DNA from: Planctomycetaceae bacterium
Lineage (GTDB): Bacteria; Planctomycetota; Planctomycetia; Planctomycetales; Planctomycetaceae
Reading direction: 5' to 3'
Assembly: GCA_021732415.1 (NCBI GenBank)
Contig: JAKFVC010000047.1
Span: 38,730-102,729 of the forward strand
Length of the DNA stretch: 64,000 nucleotides
The number at the start of each line of letters is the position of its first letter. Position 1 is the stretch's first letter. Both the position numbers and the translations under genes were made by a program. This document shows, piece after piece, positions 53,804 through 62,900 of the stretch. The notes under the pieces are model-generated. The model was not told where the DNA came from. It worked only from the letters and a program-made list of their open reading frames with translations, and did no database searches.

Positions 53804-55672
53804 ATGAAAGTCTCTGTGTTGGCCGTTGTCGCTGGGTGCGTGGTGTCTTCGCTGGCGTCCGTTGGATGGGCTCAGGTGCCTTCGAAACCAGGAGACTGGC
53901 CGCAGTGGCGAGGACCGAATCGTGATGGCATCAGCCTCGACACAGGGCTGTTGAAGGAATGGCCGAAAGAAGGGCCGCGGGTTGCCTGGCAGGTGAATTC
54001 GGTCGGCGTGGGGTATTCGTCAATCGCCGTTAAAGATGGCCGCATTATCACTCAGGGTGACGTGGATGGCGTGGAACATGTCCTCGCCCTGGATGCGAAA
54101 GACGGCAAGACTTTGTGGTCGGTGCAGCCGGGGCCGCTGCTGTCGTTGCTGGATGCGAAGGTGGCGAATGATTTCAAAGCCATCGATCGCAATAGTGATG
54201 GAGTCGTGAGCGAATATGAAGCGCTGGACCGTTTTGGCTGGCAGTGGAACAAGTACGACAAGGCCAGCACCGAGACTCCGGAAGCTGTGGCTGAACGTCG
54301 GACGGCGGCGTTCTTCAAAGACTTCGACAAAGATACCGACGGCAAACTGAGCTTCGCCGAGGCGGGCAATGTGCTCCGCGATCCGTTCGATCGGATCGAC
54401 TTGACGGATGAGAAGGTCGATGCCGCGCTGCTCGCCAAGCAGCGGACGGAGACCTATCTGAAGGATCTCGATAAGGATGCCGACGGGAAGATCTCGCGGC
54501 AGGAATCGCGTGGGACGGCGCTGGATCGCCACTTTGGGCGGATCGATGATCGTGATGTGGCGACGAATAAGGGTGACGATCTGTTGACGGTCGCAGAGAT
54601 GGAGGCGTCGCTGGCGAAGCATGAACCGGGTCGTGATGGAGCACTCACGGCTGAGGAGCTCAAGAAGTATTATCTGGCGAACAAGGTGGTCGGCGACGGG
54701 GTGCTCGATGTGACTGAGCTGCGGGCGGCTGTGGGTGGTTATCGCAATGGGATGGGCGACGGCCCGCGGGGGACGCCGACTGTGGATGGCGACCGCGTGT
54801 TCGTGGAGGGTGCCAATGGTGATCTCGCCTGTTTGGAAGCGGCGACCGGCAAGACGATTTGGTATTTGAATTTGCGAAACGACTTCGGCGGCGGGCAGCC
54901 GGGATGGGGTTATTGCGAATCGCCGCTGGTCGTGGACAACATGCTGATCGTGACTCCCGGTGGCAAGGGAGGGACGCTGGTCGCACTCAATAAGCTGGAC
55001 GGCAAGCTGATCTGGCAGAGCAAGGAAGTCACGGAGAATGCTCACTATTCTTCACCTGTTGTGGCGACCATTAATGACGAGAAGCAGATCGTCCAGTTCG
55101 GCAATCAAAGCGTATTCGGGGTGTCGGTCGCGGACGGCAAGCCGCGGTGGCGTTATACGGCTCCGGCGAATGGCACGGCCAACTGTTGTGCGCCGATCGT
55201 GGAAGGCAACCTGGTCTTCGCGTCGAGCTCGTACGGAGTCGGTGGCGGGCTGGCGAAGATCCTGCTGGCGGGGAGTGTGCAGACTGCGGAGGAAGTTTAC
55301 TTCGAGAAGAAGATGGCTTGCCATCACGGCGGCATTGTGAAGGTCGGCGACTATATGTATTCGGCTGGTGGCGGGCCGCTGACGTGCATGGACTTCAAGA
55401 CGGGGAAGATTGCCTGGCAGGCTCGCAGTGCGGGTAAGGGTTCGATCTGTGTTGCAGACGGGATGATGTACATTTTTGGCGAGGGGCACGAGGTGGCTTT
55501 GGCGGAAGTGACTCCTGAAGAGTATCGCGAGCACGGCCGCTTCCAGGTGACCGGCCACGGGCGACCGGCGTGGGCTCATCTGATTGTCACGGGCGGGTGG
55601 ATGTACCTGCGGGATCAAGAGTCTCTCACGGCGTATGATGTCACGCTGAAGCAGACTGCGTCGCGGAAGTAG
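53804..55672 (+). CDS. Secreted PQQ-like beta-propeller protein with EF-hand insertion
   Basis: ATG 53804 gives a signal peptide (MKVSVLAVVAGCVVSSLASV, cleavage near GWAQ); longer frames include the upstream repeat. The 622-residue product opens with the blade motif DWPQWRGPNRDGISLDTGLL. It is then interrupted (about 115-300) by calcium-binding EF-hand loops DRNSDGVVSEYE, DKDTDGKLSFAE and DKDADGKISRQE. The propeller resumes (GDLACLEAATGKTIWYLNLR; GKLIWQSKEVTENAHYSSPV). A quinone cofactor is not implied, since the dehydrogenase active-site residues are not evident. Probable calcium-responsive periplasmic protein. Confidence 0.88.
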   Translation: MKVSVLAVVAGCVVSSLASVGWAQVPSKPGDWPQWRGPNRDGISLDTGLLKEWPKEGPRVAWQVNSVGVGYSSIAVKDGRIITQGDVDGVEHVLALDAKDGKTLWSVQPGPLLSLLDAKVANDFKAIDRNSDGVVSEYEALDRFGWQWNKYDKASTETPEAVAERRTAAFFKDFDKDTDGKLSFAEAGNVLRDPFDRIDLTDEKVDAALLAKQRTETYLKDLDKDADGKISRQESRGTALDRHFGRIDDRDVATNKGDDLLTVAEMEASLAKHEPGRDGALTAEELKKYYLANKVVGDGVLDVTELRAAVGGYRNGMGDGPRGTPTVDGDRVFVEGANGDLACLEAATGKTIWYLNLRNDFGGGQPGWGYCESPLVVDNMLIVTPGGKGGTLVALNKLDGKLIWQSKEVTENAHYSSPVVATINDEKQIVQFGNQSVFGVSVADGKPRWRYTAPANGTANCCAPIVEGNLVFASSSYGVGGGLAKILLAGSVQTAEEVYFEKKMACHHGGIVKVGDYMYSAGGGPLTCMDFKTGKIAWQARSAGKGSICVADGMMYIFGEGHEVALAEVTPEEYREHGRFQVTGHGRPAWAHLIVTGGWMYLRDQESLTAYDVTLKQTASRK

Positions 55673-55783
55673 GTGTCGGGGCGACTTCGGCGGAATGGAG
55701 GGGCTGGCCCGTTTGCGGGGAGCCCCTGGGGTCTCTCCTGTGCTATAATAGAGGAACGGGCCTTCCATTCCGAAGGAGAGATC

Positions 55784-56002
55784 ATGATTGATATCCGCCC
55801 CCTAGATGTTCCCGGACCAGAAGATCCCCAGCCAGGAGATCCCGCACCAGAAGTCGTTCATGAACCGCGACCGGCGGCGGACTTGATGGAGGTTGATCCC
55901 CGGATTATCTCGGCGAATTATCAGCTGGAAGTGGAGGCGACGGAGTTCCTTCCGGGAGATGTCGCTCCAGAGAACATGGCTCTGGAAGATCGAAATGGAT
56001 GA
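55784..56002 (+). CDS. Small acidic protein, unknown
   Basis: The 72-residue ORF starts at ATG 55784, seven bases after a strong ribosome-binding sequence (AAGGAGAG). TATAAT at about 55744 could be its -10 element. The product is acidic and proline-rich (DVPGPEDPQPGDPAPEVVHE), with no cysteine, membrane helix or known domain. The good ribosome-binding site is the main evidence that it is real. Confidence 0.55.
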   Translation: MIDIRPLDVPGPEDPQPGDPAPEVVHEPRPAADLMEVDPRIISANYQLEVEATEFLPGDVAPENMALEDRNG

Positions 56003-56062
56003 GGATCCAGCCCTGCCGGGAGGTGGGGCTTTTCTCTTTTTGCGAGAAGGATTTGTTAGGGA

Positions 56063-56323
56063 ATGACCGTTGCCGAGAAAATCAGTTTGTTACAAGGGAT
56101 CTTTCGACAGAACTCGAACCAGGGGATCCTTACTTGGGGATCGATCCCGAACGGCTATCGGTGGACCTGCACCAGCCATGCGACCGCCATTGGTCTGGCG
56201 AAGGCGTTGATTTCACACGTGGAGCTGCTGGGGTTGGACAGACAGACATTTCCCTTTCGATTCGAACCGCACGAGGGAACCTGGACGGTGGTCTTTGAAC
56301 CCGTTGATGATGGATCGGAATGA
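56063..56323 (+). CDS. Small protein, unknown
   Basis: The 86-residue ORF begins MTVAEKISLLQGIFRQNSNQ and includes SIPNGYRWTCTSHATAIGLA and FEPHEGTWTVVFEPVDDGSE, an alpha-beta-like pattern with one cysteine. Purine-rich AAGGA lies upstream. It may form a two-gene unit with the preceding small ORF 60 bp away. No family recognised. Confidence 0.5.
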   Translation: MTVAEKISLLQGIFRQNSNQGILTWGSIPNGYRWTCTSHATAIGLAKALISHVELLGLDRQTFPFRFEPHEGTWTVVFEPVDDGSE

Positions 56324-56344
56324 GGTTCCGGTGGCGGTGGTTCG

Positions 56345-56462
56345 TGTAGCCGCGCTTCGCCTGAACGCGGGCAAGTAACTGGCGAGGCCCGCACTCTGGC
56401 GAGTTGCGGCTACGATGAGTGGCGACTCAGGAGTTGAGCACGTCAGGCACAGCCTGACCTAC
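56345..56462. repeat. Inverted repeat plus dispersed palindrome
   Basis: The arms GTAGCCGCGCTTCGCCTGAA+CGCGGGC (56345-56371) and GCCCGCACTCTGGCGAGTTG+CGGCTAC (56387-56413) again have GTAGC..GCTAC-type ends. ACGTCAGGCACAGCCTGACC+TAC follows at 56440-56462. Confidence 0.78.
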
Positions 56463-56976
56463 GCGGAAGACGAACACACTAGTGTTAGTGTACTTTGTAT
56501 TAGTCGCGTGGCCTGGGGCTGGTTGTGCAATGGGGAAGAAGGCGACAGCCGGGGCGGCCATCCTACGCGATCTCTTAGTGATTGAACGCTCTTTGACAAT
56601 TCGACAATATGTCACAACTGAAGGCGCGGGTGGTCGATTAGACCCTCCGGATTCGCTCAACGAGCGAATTGCAGTGTAGCCCGCACTTTAGAGATTTACG
56701 TTAAGAATCAATGAACAGGCCGTTTCTTTCATGGCAAACGGTTTGTGAATCTGTTCCCATAAGCCTCAATTCATTGGGGACAAGTTGACCGGCGTCATTT
56801 CGTGGGTTGGCTCCTGACGTCCCCGCTATTTGGCCACGTAAATCGGCAGAGCCCCGACCGCATCTCGGTATCGGTGACCGCCAACGTACGGCTGTCCGTC
56901 ATTGCCAATGTCCGCCAAATGCTCGGTGGGACAAGCCGGCCCCGCACGTACCTCACTCCTTACGGAACAATCATTC
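56463..56976. other. Gene-free stretch upstream of the giant adhesin gene
   Basis: Short open frames occur on both strands but none has a ribosome-binding site or recognisable product. The promoter of the downstream gene should lie here; none was identified with confidence. Confidence 0.35.
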
Positions 56977-59900
56977 ATGCTGCTTTCCAACTGGCTCCAA
57001 GGCATACTGAACCGCGCTCTCACCCGTTCAACCCGGACGCGAATTCAACGACGCCGAGTCCAAGTGCCGCAACGGATCGCGGTGGAGCGACTGGAAAACC
57101 GCAAGCTGCTCACGTCGTTTACCGTGGGTGATCTGGTCGTGGACCGGGTTGGCGACGGGTCGACGGCTTTGACCAATGCGGCTGCGGCCATTTCCCTGGT
57201 GGAATTCAACACGACGTCGACGAGTCAGTCGGCGTTGAATACGGTTAATTTGCCCTCGTTTGCGACTGGCGGTAACAACCAGGGAGGCTTCACCGATAGC
57301 GGCAGTGCCACATCCAACGGCTTCTTGCACCTCTCCCCGAACGGGTCTTACCTGACATTGATCGGGATTGATGCACAGCTTGCAACAGCCTCCGTCACGG
57401 GGACCACATCGGCAGTGGCGAATCGCAATGTTGCCACGATTGATTCGACGGGAACCGTCACTGTTCAAGCCCGGTTAACTGATTCATTCAGTGCCAATAA
57501 TGCCCGAGCCGCGATCTCCACCGATACGAATGACATCTGGATTGCGGGGACGGGAACGTCGGGAACTGACGGCGTGCGCTATGTCAATGCGGCAACGGGG
57601 ACTCCCACCACGTCGACGACCATCGCGACTGGCAACCTGCGCGATGTGGCCATCTATGGCGGAATTCTGTTCACGGCTAACACGAATAGCATTTCGTCCT
57701 ACGCCGCTCCCGGTGCGCCGCCGACGACCGCGACCGCTGGAACGGCCATTCCCTTCACAACGGGCGGTATCGCCAGCGGCAGCGGTGCGTTTGTCTTCTT
57801 TGATCGCGACGCCGGGACCGGTGCGACCAATCTGAACGGACTCGACACGTTGTACGTCATTGATGGCAGTGGTATCGAGAAGTACGAATGGACTGGCTCC
57901 GGCTGGACGCAGCGCGGTACTGCCACATTCAGTGGTACTTTGTTTGGACTGACCGCCGCAGTGAACGGTAGCAATGTCGATCTCTATGCGACCAACAACC
58001 TGGCATCCAACAACTTACTCATCAAGATTTCTGACACGTCCGGCTTCGGCGGCACTCTGACTGGTGCAGCAGGCAACTTCACAACGCTGGCGTCCGCCGG
58101 TACCAACTTCGCTTTCCGCGGCGTAGCCTTCGCGCCGGGCTCTGCCAATCAACCGCCAGTGGTGGCTGCGAATACCGGCCTGACTGTAAACGAAGGTGCG
58201 ACGGGGACCGTAACGACCGCGAAATTGCAGGCCACTGATCCGGAACAGGCTGCGACCAGCGTGACGTACACGATTGGCACGGCCACGGTCAACGGCTCCC
58301 TTAAGAAGAGCGGCACGACCCTGAATTCTGGCAGTACGTTCACGCAGGATGATATCGATAACAATCTGATCACCTACGTCCACAACAGCGGTGAGACCAC
58401 CAGCGACAGCTTCACGTTCACGGTCACTGACGGTGCGGGGGGTTCGGTCGGGCCGACGACCTTTAATATCACGGTGACCCCGGTCAACGATGCTCCGACA
58501 CTGACCACGAACGCCGGCCTGTCGGGGGTCGTGCTGAGCAGTACGGCCACCATCACCACCGCGATTTTGCAGGTCAGCGACGTCGACAACTCGGCCGCAC
58601 AACTCACCTATACGGTGGGCACGGCGACGACGGGACTGCTTAAGAAGAGTAGCACGACTCTGAATTCTGGAGATACGTTCACGCAGGCCGACATTAATGG
58701 TGGCCTGATCACTTACACGGCCCCGGCCTCGGGTACGACAGATAGCTTTACCTTCACCGTCAGCGACGGCGCGGGTGGTTCCATTGGTTCCACGACGTTC
58801 AACATCACACTGGCGGCGGCCAACACGGCACCGACCGTGGCGGCGAACACGGGCCTGACCCTCAATGAAGGTGCGACGGCCACGATCACGACTGTCAAAT
58901 TGCAGGTGACCGATTCCGAACAGGGTGCGGCCAGCCTGATTTATACGGTTGATACGGCCCCGGTCAACGGCGCACTGAAGAAGAGCAGCACGACCCTGAA
59001 TGCCAGCGACACGTTCACTCAAGCTGATATCGACGGCGGGCTGATCACCTACGTTCACGACGGCGGCGAGACGACCAGCGACAGCTTTAAGTTTACGGTC
59101 AGCGATGGGGCGGGTGGCTCGATCGGCCAGACCACGTTCAGCATCACGGTGACCCCGGTCAACGACACGCCGACTCTGACGACAAACGTCGGTCTGACCG
59201 TGGCCGAGGGTGCTGCCGCCACGACGATCGGCAATGCCAAGCTGCTGGTTTCCGATGTGGACAACACCGCGGCACAACTGGTGTTCACAGTCACGACCAT
59301 TCCGACAGGCGGGATCCTGGCGAAGAGCGGCACTCCGCTGGCTGTCAATGACACCTTCACTCAGGCGGACATCAACGCCAACGCGATCACCTACGCTCAT
59401 GCCGGCGGAGAAGTGGCGACCGACAACTTCCACTTTACCGTGAGTGACGGCGCGGGCGGTTCGATCGGCGACACCACGTTTGCCATTACCGTGACTCCCG
59501 TCAATGACGATCCTACCGTCACGATCAACCGGACACTCACGGTCAATCCGGGGCAAAGCGTGGCGATCAGCAATGCCATCCTGCTGGCGACGGACCCCGA
59601 TAACACGGTGTCTCAGTTAGTATACACCGTTACCACCGGTCCCGCGAAGGGAACAATCACCAAGAACGCCCTCGGCGTCACCAGCATGACTCAAAGTGAG
59701 TTGAATGCCGGCGATACATTGGCCAACGCCATCCGCTACACGGCAACGACGGGGATTGCCGGTGACACCGACACGATTGTGCTGTCGTTCACCGACGGGA
59801 CATCGACGCCCATCACGGTGACCATCAACATCGTCATCGCGGCCGCGGCCGGTCCAGTGGCGTTCACGGGGAATTACTCGCAGAACTTCGACGGACTGTT

Positions 59901-62900
59901 GCCCGCGCCGATCCCCGGCGACAACTCCAGCCTGCCGACGGCGATGGTCCTGCCGCTGGGCTGGCTGTCGTCGGAAACTGGCACCAACTCCAGCAACAGC
60001 GTGCGGTTCGACAGTGGCACTCAGGCCACCGGTGACACGTACTTCTATGGGTCAACCGGCAGCAACGAGCGGGCTCTGGGGACGCAAGCCTCGGGCAGCA
60101 ACGACCCCGTGAGAATCGGCGTTGCCCTCACCAACACCACCGGTTCGACCATTACCAGTTTGAACCTGGCCTACATCGGCGAGCAGTGGCGCAAGGGAAC
60201 GAGCACCGTCGACAAGCTGACGTTCGACTACAGCACCACGGCGACCAGCCTGGGAGCTGGAACCTACACTGCGGTGTCGGCCTTCGACTTTGTGCCCCCT
60301 GGAGTTGGCACCAATGATCAGGCTAAGGACGGTAACAACTCCACCAACCAGGCAGCCATCAGCGGCACGCTGACCGGGCTGACATGGAATGCCGGTGAGA
60401 CCATCTACCTCCGCTGGACCGACGCCAACAGTACTGGTAACGACGACGGGATGGGAATCGACAATGTGGCGATCTCGCTGACCAACCAGCCCCCCGTGGC
60501 GCAGGCCAGTAGCGTCACGACCGAACAGGACACGGCCAAGACTTTCGCCGCGTCGGACTTCCAGTTCACGGACCCCAACAACGACAGCCTGGCCTCGATC
60601 ACGATCAGCGCCCTGAACCTGGCCAGCGGGGACACGCTGAAACTCAGTGGTACCGACGTGGCCGTCAACGACACGATCACGGCGGCCAACATTCCCAACC
60701 TGGTCTATACGCCAGCCTCCGGTACACATGGTACGGCCCGCAGTACGTTTGATTTCAAGGTGAACGATGCGGCGACCGGCACGGTCTCCGCCACCATGAG
60801 CATCAATGTCAACAGCGTGCCAGTCGCCCAGCCCAGCAGCGTCACCACGGACGAGGATACCACCAAGACCTTCGCCACGTCCGACTTCCTGTTCACGGAC
60901 GGCGAAAGTAACGGCCTGGTCTCGATCACCATCAGCAGTCTGTCACTGGCAGGCGGAGATACACTGAAACTCAGCGGCACCGACGTCGCCGTGAACGACA
61001 CGATCACCGCGGCCAACATTGCCAACCTGGTCTACACACCAGCGGGCAACGCAAACGGTGCGGCTCGCAGTGCGTTCGACTTCATGGTGAATGACACTGG
61101 CAACGGCACGGTCGCCGCCACCATGACCATCAACGTGACTGCGGTCAACGACACACCGACGATTGCCCCGCAGACGTTCTCCATCGCCGAGAACACGGCC
61201 AATACAGTCACAGTCGGCACCGTGGTGGCGAGTGACGTCGATGCCGGAGATACCCAGGTGTTTACGATCACCGCCGGCAACAGCTCGGGGGCCTTCGACA
61301 TCAGCAGCGACGGTATCATCACTGTGGCGGATACGACCAAGCTCGACCTCGAGACCACACCTTCCTTCAGCCTGACCGTCCAGGTCACCGATGGCGGCAG
61401 CCTGTTCGCCAGCAACACCGTCACGATCAACCTGACCAACGTCAACGAAGCTCCGACGATTGCACCGCAGACGTTCTCCCTCGACGAGAACACGGCCAAT
61501 GGAGTCACGGTCGGTACCGTGCTAGCCAATGATGTCGATGCCGGCGATCATCAGGCCTTCACGATTACGGGTGGGAACAGTTCAGGGGCGTTCGCCATCA
61601 GCGGTGCGGGTGTCATCACCGTCGCTGATACGACCAAGCTCAACTTCGAGACCACGCCCTCCTTCAGCCTGACTGTCACCGTGACGGATGACGGCAGCCT
61701 GACGGCGAGCAACACCGTTACGATTAACCTGACCGACGTCAACGAAGCCCCCACCATCGCTCCGCAAACCTTCAGTATCGCGGAGAACACGGCGAACGCG
61801 GTGACGGTTGGTACTGTGCTCACAAACGATGTCGATGCGGGTGATACCAAGGCGTTCTCCATCACGGCCGGTAACAGCTCGGGGGCCTTCGCCATCAGCA
61901 ATGCCGGTGTCATCACGGTGGCCGACTCGACCAAGCTCGACTTCGAGACCACTCCTTCATTCAGTCTGACCGTCCAGGTCACCGATTCGGGCAGCCTGAC
62001 GGGCAGTGCGACTGTCACGGTCAATCTGACCGGTGTGAACGAGGCGCCGGTACTCACCATCAACCGCACGATCACAGTCAATCCGGGCCAGTCGGTTCAG
62101 CTCGGCAGTGCGTTGCTGAAGTTCACGGATCCCGAGAACAGCACGTTGACCTATACCGTAACCAGCGGGCCTTCTGCTGGTTCCCTGACCAAGGGCGCAG
62201 GAGCGGTGACCAGCTTCACGTCAACGGAACTGAATGCTGGCGATACGCTGGCCGGCGCGATTCGCTACACGACCTCGGGCGGGGCCGGTACGTCCGACAG
62301 CTTCACCGTCAGTGTCACGGACGGAACGTTCACCGTGACGAATATCGTGGTCAGTATCAACATCGTCAGTCCCTCCGCGGCCGTGTCCTTCACGGGTCCG
62401 GCTTATTCCCAGAGCTTTGACAATCTGCTGCCCACTCCGATCCCGACGGACAAGCTGACGTTGCCTTCGGCCATGGTTCTGCCGGCCGGTTGGTCTGCCG
62501 TGGAATACGGCGGCACGTTTGGTACGGTCGGCGGGAATGCCGACTCGAGCATCCAGATCGACAACGGTGCCTCGGGGACCGGCGATATGATGTTCTACGG
62601 GGCGACTGGCACCAACGAACGGGCCCTGGGATCCTATGCGTCCGGCAGCCTGCAGGCGGTTTACGGGATGGCCCTGGTCAACAACACGGGAACGACCATC
62701 GACAACTTCTCGCTCGCTTACGTCGGTGAGCAATGGAAGGATGGCGGCAGCGCGACGGCAGCGTTCAATAAGTTGACCTTCGACTACAGCACCACTGCGA
62801 CCAATATTGGGACCGGAACGTATACTCGCGTGGCCGGACTCGACTTTACCGCCCCCGTCAACAACACGAGTTCGGATGCGACTAAGGACGGCAACCTGCC

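Noticed and set aside
54020..55045. 341-codon minus-strand ORF
   Set aside because: Antisense to the EF-hand/PQQ protein; no family resemblance.
58015..59556. 513-codon minus-strand ORF and similar ones at 60052-60729, 61032-61529, 61551-62081 and 63187-63738
   Set aside because: They are antisense to the repeat-rich adhesin gene, mirror its repeats, and have no recognisable domains or start signals.
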